DNA from: CBDBGD01 sp965205235
Lineage (GTDB): Bacteria > Chloroflexota > Dehalococcoidia > Lucifugimonadales > UBA1127
Assembly: GCA_965205235.1 (NCBI GenBank)
Contig: CBDBGD010000008.1
Coordinates: 124,001-188,000 of the forward strand
Direction of reading: 5' to 3'
Length of the DNA stretch: 64,000 nt
The notes beneath the pieces are model-generated. The model worked only from the letters and a program-made list of their open reading frames with translations, ran no database searches and had not been told where the DNA came from. A program made the position numbers and the translations under genes. Positions within the stretch are counted from its first letter, which is position 1, and each line of letters starts with the position of its first letter. Positions 51,687-59,784 of this stretch are shown here, piece after piece.

Positions 51687-52452
51687 GGCCATCTCCGGAC
51701 AGGCCGTGCCCGTGGCCCGGCACGGCCCCAAAGCTGCCGTACAGCTCCATCAGCACCTCGGGGGTCAGCACCTCCTCCGGTGTGCCGCACGCGCAGACGT
51801 GGCAGTTGAGGCAGAGGCACTCGTCGCAGTAGTGCGCCAGATGGTTGATGTCGTGCGAGGAGAGGAGGATGGTGCGCCCCTGGTCTCGGAGCTCCTGCAG
51901 CACCGCGACGAGCGATTCCTGGGAGGCGATGTCCACGCCGCTGAACGCCTCGTCCAGCAGCAGGATGTCGGCTCCCTGGGCCAGCGCACGGGCGACGAAC
52001 ACCCGCTGCCGCTGGCCCCCGGAAAGCTCGCCAACCAATGAGTTGCGGCGGTCCCACATGCCCACCTGCCGCAGCGCCTCCTCGGCGATGTCCCGGTCCT
52101 CCGCTCCCGGTCGGCGAAGCCAGCCGATGCGGCGGGTGCGGCCCAGCAGCGTCATGTCCCACGCGCTCATGGGAAGCCGCCAGTTCACCTGCTCGTGCTG
52201 GGGAACGTAGGCCACCAGCCCGCGCGCCTCGTCCATGGACTTGCCGTGGACCAGCACGCGCCCGGAGGTCGCCGGCAGCAGGGACACAATCACGTGGAAC
52301 AGCGTGCTCTTGCCGGCCCCGTTGGGGCCGACCACGCCCATGAGGCATCCGGGGCCGGCCGAGAAGGAGACCTGGTTCAGCACCAGGGCGCCGCCCCGCT
52401 CCACCGTCAGGTTCTCCGCCACCAAGGCGGGATTCGTTGCGGAGGTCCTCAC
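51670..52452 (-). CDS. znuC: Zinc/manganese ABC transporter ATP-binding protein with His-rich tail
   Basis: A 260-residue ATPase with Walker A GPNGAGKST, Q-loop YVPQHEQVNW, signature LSGGQRQRVFVARAL, Walker B ILLLDEAFSGVD and LSSHDINH. The Cys-containing CDECLCLNCHVCACG segment near residue 205 and the His-rich C-terminus GHGHGLSGDGHGHPH suggest metal binding by the ATPase itself, possibly metal sensing. It lies 2 nt after the binding-protein stop and overlaps the permease start. Confidence 0.9.
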   Translation of the reverse strand: MRTSATNPALVAENLTVERGGALVLNQVSFSAGPGCLMGVVGPNGAGKSTLFHVIVSLLPATSGRVLVHGKSMDEARGLVAYVPQHEQVNWRLPMSAWDMTLLGRTRRIGWLRRPGAEDRDIAEEALRQVGMWDRRNSLVGELSGGQRQRVFVARALAQGADILLLDEAFSGVDIASQESLVAVLQELRDQGRTILLSSHDINHLAHYCDECLCLNCHVCACGTPEEVLTPEVLMELYGSFGAVPGHGHGLSGDGHGHPH

Positions 52453-52454
52453 GG

Positions 52455-53744
52455 CTATTGCAGGGCCTCTACGATGGTCGTCGTGTTGAAGCGCATGAGC
52501 TCGATGTAGGTCCCTGCCTCGCCGCCGGGCTCACCCAGCGAGCCTGTGTACAGGCCGCCTATGAGCTCGGCGCCGGTCTCCTCCGCGACCCGCCTTCCCA
52601 TCCGGTCGCTCTGGGTGGTCTCGGTGAACACGGCAGTGACGCCCTCGTGCTCGATGATCTCGACCAGCTCCGCGAGCTCCTGCGCGGTCGGTTCCCGCTC
52701 GATGTTGATGGGAAGGATCGCACCGACCACCTCGAACCCGTACCTCACGGCGAAGTACTGGAAGCTGTCGTGAGACGTGACCAGCTTCCTATGATCGGCA
52801 GGCACCTTCTCCACCTCCTGCTCGATCCACGCGTGCAGGGCGTCCAACTCCTGGTTGTAGGCGGCAGCATTGGCCTGGTAGATCGCGCTGCCTTCGGGGT
52901 CCAGCTCCGAGAGCTTCGCTGCGATGCCGTTGACCGCCTCCTTCACTCGCAGCGGGTCGAACCAGAAGTGGGGGTCCAGCAGCCCGTGCCCGTGGCCCTC
53001 GTGGCCCTCTTCGCCCTCTTCGCCGAGGTGCTCCAGCTCCTCGATTGCTTCCTCCGGGTCCAGGCTGCCTGCCTGCACCATGGCCAGGATCTCTTCGATC
53101 ATCTCGGGCAGCTCCTCCTCCTCACCCTCCTCTTCCTCGTGGTGCTCCTCCTCCATCGCCTCCATGGCTGCCAGCAGCTCCGCGACCTCCTCCAGGCCCT
53201 CCTCGGCGCTGATTTCGCCATCTTCCACTTCGTGGATGATGTGTTCCAGTCCCTCCAGCAGTTCAATCTCACCGGCGTGGCCCGCGGCAAACTCGATCGC
53301 CTCGATGGCTTCCGCCTCGCCCAGCTCGACGATGGCCGACTCATCCTTTGCGGTGTTGGTCAAGAGCTCCGTCAGCCACGCTTCCTCCAGGCCGAGTCCT
53401 ATGCTGAGCACCACGTCCGCGTCTGCGACGCGCGCCACGTCGCGAGCGCCCGGCTGGAAGGTGTGCGGGTCCGCGTTCGGCGGCAGTATTGCAAACACAC
53501 TCACCCGGTCCTGCCCCACGATGCTCACCCAGTCAGCGATGATGTTGCTGGTGGTCGCCACGTTTACCAGGGTGGCTTCGGCTGTCTGGGTCGTCTCAGA
53601 CGCCTGGGTGGTCTGAGTCGTCTGGGTGGTCTGAGTTGCCTGCTCCTGCGGCGCGTCGGCTGCGGGGCTGTCCCCGCCGCACGCGGCGGCGATGAGCGCC
53701 AGAACAAGCACGGCGATAAGGGACCTCACTGTCCGACTCAACAC
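52455..53744 (-). CDS. znuA: Zinc-binding ABC transporter substrate-binding lipoprotein with long acidic/His insertion
   Basis: A 429-residue cluster-9 (ZnuA/TroA) binding protein with lipobox AAAC (Cys22) and a Thr/Gln linker. Metal-ligand regions are visible at LPPNADPHTFQP, LLDPHFWFDPLRV, VTSHDSFQYFAVRYGF and VTAVFTETTQSD. Between the first and second ligand regions lies an insertion of about 90 residues, Glu- and His-rich (EEEHHEEEE, GHEGHGHG). That is longer than the short His loop of E. coli ZnuA and probably buffers zinc. GTG at 53744 has AAGGAGG upstream. First transporter gene after the regulator. Confidence 0.9.
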   Translation of the reverse strand: MLSRTVRSLIAVLVLALIAAACGGDSPAADAPQEQATQTTQTTQTTQASETTQTAEATLVNVATTSNIIADWVSIVGQDRVSVFAILPPNADPHTFQPGARDVARVADADVVLSIGLGLEEAWLTELLTNTAKDESAIVELGEAEAIEAIEFAAGHAGEIELLEGLEHIIHEVEDGEISAEEGLEEVAELLAAMEAMEEEHHEEEEGEEEELPEMIEEILAMVQAGSLDPEEAIEELEHLGEEGEEGHEGHGHGLLDPHFWFDPLRVKEAVNGIAAKLSELDPEGSAIYQANAAAYNQELDALHAWIEQEVEKVPADHRKLVTSHDSFQYFAVRYGFEVVGAILPINIEREPTAQELAELVEIIEHEGVTAVFTETTQSDRMGRRVAEETGAELIGGLYTGSLGEPGGEAGTYIELMRFNTTTIVEALQ

Positions 53745-53766
53745 GGTATGCCTCCTTGCGTCGCGT

Positions 53767-54252
53767 CTACTTGGCATGGACCAGGTCGTTCCGATGGGGT
53801 TCGGCCTCCGAGGGGTCTGCTCGCCGGCACTCCCGGCAGCGTCCATAGACCTCGAGGCGGTGACTGCTCAGCTCGAAGCCGTGGAGGGCGGAGGCGCTGG
53901 CCAGCACCTGTTCGATGTCGCACCCCGTCAGGTCCTCTGACAGGCCGCACTCCACGCAGAGCAGATGGTGGTGGTGGTCGCGGTGGCTCAGCTGGTAGTG
54001 GAGCTCATCGTCCTCCAGCAGCACGCGGCACAGCACGCCCGCTTCGACAAGAATCTTGAGGATACGGTACACCGTGGCCCTGCCCAGTTGGGGTGGGAGC
54101 TGCTGTCGCAGCCCCTCGGCCGTGAAGTGCCGGTCCTGCTCCGCGATGGCGAGAGCCAGGGTCCGGCGGGGCGTTGTGTTCCGGTATCCTCTCGCCTTCA
54201 ATGCCTGCAGGATCTGCTCCGCCACGGGAGAGCCTGCTCGTGTTACCGCCAT
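53767..54252 (-). CDS. zur: Fur-family regulator, probably Zur
   Basis: A 161-residue Fur-family repressor. Winged-helix RNTTPRRTLALAIAEQDRHFTAEGL..LGRATVYRILKILVEAGVL is followed by the His-rich metal site HYQLSHRDHHHHLLCVECG. A second Cys pair lies in YGRCREC, so two CxxC structural-zinc motifs are present. The transporter genes follow after 22 nt in the same direction, and an AT-rich dyad lies just upstream. Zinc is the likely co-repressor, although Fur or Mur specificity cannot be excluded by sequence alone. Confidence 0.87.
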   Translation of the reverse strand: MAVTRAGSPVAEQILQALKARGYRNTTPRRTLALAIAEQDRHFTAEGLRQQLPPQLGRATVYRILKILVEAGVLCRVLLEDDELHYQLSHRDHHHHLLCVECGLSEDLTGCDIEQVLASASALHGFELSSHRLEVYGRCRECRRADPSEAEPHRNDLVHAK

Positions 54253-54269
54253 CGCAGTGCTGCTCTTAG

Positions 54270-54315
54270 TCTCAAAATTGTGCTGTTATTGATACTCAGT
54301 ATCTATAATTTGAGA
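54270..54315. promoter_or_regulatory. Nested dyad operator of the Zur operon
   Basis: A perfect inverted repeat GATACT-C-AGTATC at 54291-54303 sits inside an outer imperfect one, TCTCAAAATT (54270-54279) and AATTTGAGA (54307-54315). The region is AT-rich in a GC-rich setting and lies 20-65 nt upstream of the regulator ATG. This is where a Fur/Zur-family operator is expected. Confidence 0.65.
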
Positions 54316-54392
54316 TTGTATACGGTCTGTTAGGGGTCGTCAAGGGGCTGCGGGCTTTGTACCCTAAAGGCCCATTTGTACTTTAAGGCCCT

Positions 54393-54782
54393 CTAGGCTC
54401 TTCCTACCCAGGGATCCCTTCCGCCCCAGCGGTCTTCGCCCTGCGGAGGGCCGTACTGGTTTGCCCCCTTTGTGCCCGTCAGGAGCCCCAATAGGAGGAA
54501 AACCACAGTTCCGACGAGCGGGACGAACTGGAACAGCGTAAACCAGCCCGATACCCCTAGGTCGTGCCATCGCTTGACGCTGATTGCGATGCTCATGAAG
54601 GACAGTGCTAAGCCGCCTATGATCATAATCAGCAAGGCTATCCCTTCCGAATAGACGCCGACGAATCCGAATACGAAACCCACCACAAGCGAGATTGCGA
54701 GTAGGGGCAGGAACCCCTGAAGCCAAAACGTCTTGCGGTTGATTCTGCCGTCGAAGCTAAAGAGCACCTCAGTCCATTCCAT
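54393..54782 (-). CDS. DUF805 membrane protein
   Basis: A 129-residue inner-membrane protein. MEWTEVLFSFDGRINRKTFWLQGFLPLLAIS is the DUF805 start, followed by transmembrane segments and KRWHDLGVSGWFTLFQFVPLVGTVVFLLLGLLTGTKGANQYGPP, the invariant C-terminal block. ATG at 54782 has AAGGGGG upstream. The function of DUF805 is not known. It stands alone between the Zur operator and a gene-free stretch. Confidence 0.9.
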   Translation of the reverse strand: MEWTEVLFSFDGRINRKTFWLQGFLPLLAISLVVGFVFGFVGVYSEGIALLIMIIGGLALSFMSIAISVKRWHDLGVSGWFTLFQFVPLVGTVVFLLLGLLTGTKGANQYGPPQGEDRWGGRDPWVGRA

Positions 54783-55282
54783 GTGGAACCCCCTTGCGGC
54801 TTGGGTTGGAGCTACGTGCTTAGGGCAGCCCTGTGACCCGTACTCGCCAACAAGGGGGCACAAGAGCTCCGCCCTCGCCTCAAGGAGAGTACAGGTCAAC
54901 ACCTGCCCTAAGCACGGTCACTCTATACCGAATCGGGGGAGGATGTCCAGCAGGCCCAGGCGTAGGATTTGAGAAAATGTCAAATCCCGTAGCTAATGGG
55001 ACAGACATAGCGGGAAATAGTTAGGCGCTACCTGGATTCTTGCGAATTCCTTGACAGGGGGTGTCCGCGTAAGGGAAGATGTGCTGGCCATAAAAGGAGC
55101 GGCCCGCCGTCAGTGCAACCTAACGGCGGACCTGAAGGCTCCACCCGTTTCCGGAGAGGAAGCCTAACCACAACGGTCAGAGCATACAACCTCTCCTGCA
55201 CGATTGCTAGTCCTTCAGGCGGCAAGTATCACGGGTCCTTGCCGCTCCGACCCCAGGAAGGAGAACATCGTGCTAAATCTGC
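54783..55282. other. Gene-free stretch upstream of the transposase patch
   Basis: No gene can be supported in these 500 bases. It holds inverted repeats: GGATTTG/CAAATCC at 54965-54971 and 54981-54987, and CCGCCGT/ACGGCGG near 55108-55133. GCGGCAAG/CTTGCCGC at 55219-55226 and 55238-55245 could end the minus-strand zinc-ribbon transcript. Base composition is less GC-rich than the flanks, consistent with acquired DNA. Confidence 0.4.
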
Positions 55283-55462
55283 CTACTCGGGCTGCACCCG
55301 TTTACCATTGCGAATGCGGAACGCGTATGGGCGATCCCAGTTGGGAGACTTACACTTCGGGCAGACCCGGGGTCGTTGAGTGCTCCGTATGTTGGTGGCC
55401 ACCCATTCGTGACCACATCGGCAACGGTACGCTGTAACCTGGAACGTCCCAGGCTTCGGCAA
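55283..55462 (-). CDS. Very small zinc-ribbon protein
   Basis: A 59-residue protein read from TTG at 55462 (GGAGGT 5 nt upstream) to TAG. It begins MPKPGTFQVTAYRCRCGHEW and continues with CPKCKSPNWDRPY. The spaced CxC and CPxC pairs form a zinc ribbon of the kind found in many small bacterial proteins that carry CGHEW and CPxCxSPxWD. A good promoter on the minus strand lies 48 nt upstream. It is divergent from the SWIM transposase and shares its control region. Function unknown; DNA, RNA or protein binding are all possible. Confidence 0.75.
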   Translation of the reverse strand: MPKPGTFQVTAYRCRCGHEWVATNIRSTQRPRVCPKCKSPNWDRPYAFRIRNGKRVQPE

Positions 55463-55483
55463 GACGCACCTCCAGAACGCAAA

Positions 55484-55562
55484 GTATACCCCTAATGGTA
55501 GCTACCGTGATTGTATACTAATGGTATTGCACTGTCAAGCCAGATGTGTTATACTGATGGTA
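55484..55562. promoter_or_regulatory. Overlapping divergent promoters with three repeated motifs
   Basis: Plus strand: -35 TTGCAC (55527-55532), 17-nt spacer, -10 TATACT (55550-55555). Minus strand: -35 TTGACA (55538-55533), 17-nt spacer, -10 TACAAT (55515-55510). The -35 boxes are adjacent. Three copies of a TATAC..TRATGGTA motif lie at 55485-55500, 55514-55526 and 55550-55562, and a perfect palindrome GGTAGCTACC at 55497-55506. Two motif copies cover the -10 boxes, as operators would. Confidence 0.65.
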
Positions 55563-55599
55563 GTTACTAGCGGGGGTCAACAACAAGGAGACGAAGCGC

Positions 55600-56914
55600 A
55601 TGACCATGACAACGTATGTGACGGCTCTAGGGCCGAACGACCCAGACGACGGCGACGAAGGGCGCAGGCAGCGCGGGCTTGCCATAGCTGCGCTCGCTCG
55701 TATACGAGTTGTGCCCGCTGGGTATCAGGTGCCATCGCAGAGCGGCAAGGGCAGCTACATCGTTAACCTTGAGCACGGCCTGTACTGCCAGTGCCCAGAC
55801 TTCGAGAAGCGCAACCCAGACTTCTCGCGGCGAGAGCATCGATGCAAGCACCTGTACGCCGTTGAGATTGTGATTAGCCGCGAGGAGCTTGCGGACGGCA
55901 CGGCAATCGAGACCCTTGCCGCGCGACGCATCCTAATCCCTCAGCGGGCGTGGGCTGCGTATAACGACGCACAGACCAACGAGAGCCAGCTCTTCAAGGA
56001 GCTTCTGTGGGAGCTGGTTTCCCGAGTCCCGCAGCCGGAGCAGGGCAGAGGGAGGCCGCGCCTACCGCTAGCCGACATGCTCTACGCGATGGCAAACAAG
56101 GTCTACACGACGCACTCGACCCGCAGGGCTACGGGCGAGCTTCGCAACGCGGTTGAGGCGGGACGCATGAGTGCGTTGCCGTTCTTCACCACGACGGCAA
56201 GGTACTTCGACAAGCCAGAGGTGACGCCGGTGTTGCGGGAGCTCATCAAGGTTAGCTCCCTGCCCCTGCGCGACATTGAGACGCACTTTGCCATCGACAG
56301 CAGCGGCTTCGCATCGACCCGATACCAGCGCTGGTTCGATCACAAGTGGGGCAAGGCAAAGAAGAAGGTCCAGTGGGTAAAAGCTCCACCTCATGTGCGG
56401 GACGGCGACGAACATCGTAACGATGGCCGACGCAACGGCGGGGCAATCCGCCGACTCAAAGTACCTGCCGGAGTTTGTGCGGCTCACGGCGGAGAACTTC
56501 CAGGTTCGGAAGGTATCGGCGGACGCCGCGTACTCGGCAAACAGCAACCTGGAAGCGGTGGACGAGGTAGGCGGGGTGGCCTACATCCCGTTCAAGCGGC
56601 CATCCGTCTATGGCAAGGGGACGGGCAAGCGGAGCGACCTGTGGATGGAGATGCTCCGGCTCTTCACGGACAACCGAGCGGAGTTTGATCACCACTACCA
56701 CCAGCGTAGTAAGGTGGAGACGGTGTTCCATCAGCTCAAGGCGAAGTTCGGCGACCGAGTGCGGGCAAAGAACCCCGTGGCCCAGGTCAATGAGGCGCTG
56801 ACGAAGGTACTGTGCCACAACATCGTTACGCTGATCCACGCCATGTACGCGCTAGGCGTAACGCCGCGGCTTGAGGTACCGACCAGCCCTTCGGCCCTGC
56901 CTGCCCCTAACTAA
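55600..56914 (+). pseudogene. SWIM-domain DDE transposase, frameshifted
   Basis: Two frames together encode one transposase. The first (ATG 55600) has an N-terminal SWIM zinc finger (YCQCPDF then HRCKHLYAVE), the DNA-binding region, and the first DDE aspartate in HFAIDSSGFAST. It leaves frame at about 56383, where GTAAAAGCTCC has one A too many. The second frame resumes KLHLMCGTATNIVT, with the second Asp in SADAAYSANSN and the Glu in RSKVETVFHQLKAKFG, ending at 56914. A single-base deletion would restore one roughly 438-residue protein. This could be inactivation, +1 programmed shifting or a consensus error. No clear terminal inverted repeats were found. Confidence 0.75.
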
Positions 56915-56919
56915 ACGGC

Positions 56920-56967
56920 GACCCTACCGACGATCCTGGACTCCAGCGGCCCACAGTCGGTAGGGTC
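56920..56967 (+). terminator. Hairpin terminator after the transposase
   Basis: A 12-bp perfect inverted repeat: GACCCTACCGAC at 56920-56931 with GTCGGTAGGGTC at 56956-56967, followed by TTTCTC. The 24-nt loop itself holds CTGGA-C-TCCAG. It begins 6 nt after the transposase stop. It might alternatively be an element end. Confidence 0.65.
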
Positions 56968-57081
56968 TTTCTCGTGGCGGCACAGGTGGGGTTGTCAGCC
57001 TACTCGGGTACCCGAGCACCAGCCATCGCCCTGGCTGGCCACCTGCGCCGCCCTCTAGTATAGACCATAGGAGAGTAACCG

Positions 57082-57315
57082 ATGCCGTGGATTGATTGGC
57101 TTTTGACGGAGCAGGTTCCTGCGCTCTATGCCATTGTGCTGCATGGCGGCGCATTGCTGCTAGCCGACCTTGTGGTCAGGCAAAAAAGGACAATACGAGG
57201 GCTACGAACCCAAGCGCAAGCAGCCCCTTGCCTTGCTTCTGATAATCGTACTTCCCGCTGCTGTCCAAGTTGCGTCGGATCCAATCCTCAAACCGAATTA
57301 TCACCAGCCCAATAA
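57082..57315 (+). CDS. Small hypothetical ORF, antisense to the next entry
   Basis: A 77-residue ORF with a good ribosome binding site (AGGAGAG, 6-7 nt before the ATG) and a hydrophobic start, MPWIDWLLTEQVPALYAIVLHGGALLLADLVV. After an A-run near 57182 the product becomes basic and protein-like features fade. That could indicate a broken or frameshifted membrane protein. It overlaps the minus-strand ORF at 57176, so probably only one is real over the shared part. Confidence 0.3.
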   Translation: MPWIDWLLTEQVPALYAIVLHGGALLLADLVVRQKRTIRGLRTQAQAAPCLASDNRTSRCCPSCVGSNPQTELSPAQ

Positions 57316-57364
57316 CAACCAGGACGAGGGCAACGATCCAGAGCAAGGTAGACATCGGTTGCAT
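57176..57364 (-). CDS. Small membrane protein
   Basis: A 62-residue protein (or 59 from ATG 57355) with two predicted transmembrane segments, LLWIVALVLVVIGLVIIRF and GLLALGFVALVLSFF. They are separated by a charged loop, EDWIRRNLDSSGKYDYQKQGKG. The composition is that of a real two-helix membrane protein. No ribosome binding site precedes either ATG; TACAAT just before the first ATG could be a -10 box of a leaderless transcript. Function unknown. Confidence 0.5.
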   Translation of the reverse strand: MQPMSTLLWIVALVLVVIGLVIIRFEDWIRRNLDSSGKYDYQKQGKGLLALGFVALVLSFFA

Positions 57365-57553
57365 TGTATCACGGGCGGCTGTAGCAAAAGGGGTCGCCGT
57401 TGCAAAACTCGGCCTTACGGTACAAAGCCAGGGGCTGCGGAAGTCTCAATGCCTGGTGCAGACCGGTTGGTTGCTCCAACTGGCCCGCATGGGAGACCCT
57501 GGGATATAATTGCCCCAAGGCGGCCTCCTCGCGGGCGAGAGGCTGCCTAGCTT

Positions 57554-59737
57554 ATGAGTGTGGTGGTGTGCATCGTGTCCAAGCTGCTGGTCTCTATGGT
57601 CCTGCTCCTGCTGGTTGCGTCGCTTGCCTGCTCCGACGATACAGCCACGCCGACCCCCACGCCTCCGGTCGCCGAGACCCCGGCCCCAACCCCCACGCCG
57701 ACCGCCGCGCCCGCACCCACGGCGACAGCCACCCCCGCGCCGGCTCCGACTGCCACGCCCCCACCGGCTCCTACGCCCGTTGCCTACACGACCTACGAAA
57801 ACCAGGAGATCGGCGCGTCCCTCCGGTACCCGGAGCAGTGGACGGCCACCACGCCTGACGGCCCGACCGAGTGGTTGGCTCTCGCCGGCGACGACGGCCT
57901 TTCGGGGCTGACCATGGTGACCGTGTTCGGCCCGCCCGATGCGCCTCTGGACGCCAGGCTGGAGGATGCTGTCGAACAGCTCGTCACGGAGGACGCGGAC
58001 GCTGAGGTCGAGTTCCTCGATTCGGTTACCCTGGCTGACGGCTCAGCGACTGAGCGTGCTCGGATCACCTACCAGGGTTCAGAGCAGGTGCAGCTGGTAC
58101 AGGTCGCCCGTCGGGGCGGCCTCACCTTCGTGCTCACCCTCTCCACACCCGCGGCCCAGGAGGAGCGCCTGCGGGACGTGTTCGACACCGTGCTGGGAAG
58201 CTTCGAGAGCTTCCCGCCCGCGCCCTACGGCATCCCTCGCGACCGCGCCTTCACCATGCCCCTGGGCGAACCCTCCACCCTCGACCCCGCGCTCACCGGG
58301 GACACCATCTCCGGGTTCTTCGTGACCAGCATGTTCAGCGGCCTCGTCCGCTTCAGCGAGGACTTTATCGCCGAGCCCAACCTGGCCGCAGGCTGGGACG
58401 TCGACGAATCGGGGACGGTCTACACTTTCACCCTGCGCGACGGCATCACCTTCCACGACGGCCGCCCCATCACGGCGGACGACTTCGTCTACTCCATCGA
58501 GCGCGCCACCGACCCTGATCTGCACAGCGACACGGCGCCCCTCTACCTCGGCGACATCGTGGGCGTGGAAGAGAAGCTGGCCGGCACCGCTACGGTCGTC
58601 GCCGGCGTGAAGGCCGTGGACGAGCGCACCGTCCGCATCACCATCGACTCGCCCAAGGAGTACTTCCTCGCCAAGCTGGCCTACCCCGCCAGTGCCGTCG
58701 TCGACCGCCACAACGTGTTGGGCAAAGGGCCTGAGTGGTGGATGAGCGAGGAGGTCAACGGCTCCGGCCCCTACAAGCTGCTGCGATGGGAGCCCGGGGA
58801 GGTCGTCATCCTCCAGCGGTTCGACGACTATCATGCGCCCGCAGCCCTGGAGCATATCATCTCGCCCCGCGTGGCCCTTCCCGGCGCAAGCGCGCTGGAC
58901 ATGTACGAGACGGAAGCATGGGACGCCCTGTTCGCCGGCATAGGCTCCCTGGACCGGCTGCGGGCGGACCCGGTGCTGAACACAGACCTGCGCGAGTTCG
59001 ACCAGTTCACCAGCTTCTTCGTCGTCTTGGACGGCACGCGCCCCCCCTTCGACGACAAGAAGGTGCGGCGCGCCTTCGCGATGGCCCTCGACCGCGAGCG
59101 CCTCATCGACGAGATCTACGACGGCAACGTCCAGTTTGCCAACGGACTGCTGCCCCCTGGAATCCCCGGCTACTCGGAAGCGTTGGAGGGCATCCCCTTC
59201 AACCCGGAGGCGGCGCGCCAGTCCCTCGCCGAGTCGCAGTACGCGGACGACCTCCCGGAGATCGTCTTCACCGCCGTGGACAGGAACGGGGAGCCGCCGC
59301 AGACCGTCCAGTTCATGCTGGACGCATGGGAAGAGGAGCTGGGCGTGACGGTCCAGGTGGAGCTGCTCGCCCCGGACGCCTACTACGACGAGCTGGAGTC
59401 GACGGCGAAGCACATGTACACATACGGATGGGTGGCGGACTACCCGGACCCGGAGAACTTCCTTGACCTGCTGCTCCACTCGGGGGGCCATGGTTCTCGG
59501 TATCGCAATTCCGCCTTCGATACTCTGGTGGTGCGCGCCCGTGTGGAGCAGAAGTTCGAGACCCGCCTGGACCTGTACCGCAATGCGGAGCAGCTGCTGA
59601 TGGACGACGCCGGCATCATCCCCCTCTTTCACGTCAAGGACTACGTCCTCGTTCGCCCCCATGTGCAGGGCTTCAGGATAACGCCCCTGGGCCAGCCCTA
59701 CCTGGAGGAGGTCACTCTGGCGCCCATCGGAGAGTAG
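57554..59737 (+). CDS. Solute-binding lipoprotein with an N-terminal PsbP-like domain
   Basis: A 727-residue lipoprotein. The signal peptide ends at lipobox SLAC (Cys26), followed by a Pro/Thr-rich linker to about residue 75. A domain of about 150 residues (YENQEIGASLRYPEQWTATTPDGPTEW.. to VFDTVLGSFESF) resembles PsbP/DcrB-type beta domains. From about residue 225 it is an SBP_bac_5 protein (STLDPALTGDTISG, LRDGITFHDGRPITADDFVYSIERA, GSGPYKLLRWEPGE, KVRRAFAMALDRERL). No permease is adjacent. The fusion is unusual: the extra domain may modulate ligand binding or dock to another surface protein. Confidence 0.88.
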   Translation: MSVVVCIVSKLLVSMVLLLLVASLACSDDTATPTPTPPVAETPAPTPTPTAAPAPTATATPAPAPTATPPPAPTPVAYTTYENQEIGASLRYPEQWTATTPDGPTEWLALAGDDGLSGLTMVTVFGPPDAPLDARLEDAVEQLVTEDADAEVEFLDSVTLADGSATERARITYQGSEQVQLVQVARRGGLTFVLTLSTPAAQEERLRDVFDTVLGSFESFPPAPYGIPRDRAFTMPLGEPSTLDPALTGDTISGFFVTSMFSGLVRFSEDFIAEPNLAAGWDVDESGTVYTFTLRDGITFHDGRPITADDFVYSIERATDPDLHSDTAPLYLGDIVGVEEKLAGTATVVAGVKAVDERTVRITIDSPKEYFLAKLAYPASAVVDRHNVLGKGPEWWMSEEVNGSGPYKLLRWEPGEVVILQRFDDYHAPAALEHIISPRVALPGASALDMYETEAWDALFAGIGSLDRLRADPVLNTDLREFDQFTSFFVVLDGTRPPFDDKKVRRAFAMALDRERLIDEIYDGNVQFANGLLPPGIPGYSEALEGIPFNPEAARQSLAESQYADDLPEIVFTAVDRNGEPPQTVQFMLDAWEEELGVTVQVELLAPDAYYDELESTAKHMYTYGWVADYPDPENFLDLLLHSGGHGSRYRNSAFDTLVVRARVEQKFETRLDLYRNAEQLLMDDAGIIPLFHVKDYVLVRPHVQGFRITPLGQPYLEEVTLAPIGE

Positions 59738-59784
59738 GCGGTCGGACTCTCTCCAGGTTCGGCGTAGTGGAACGGACCCGGAGG

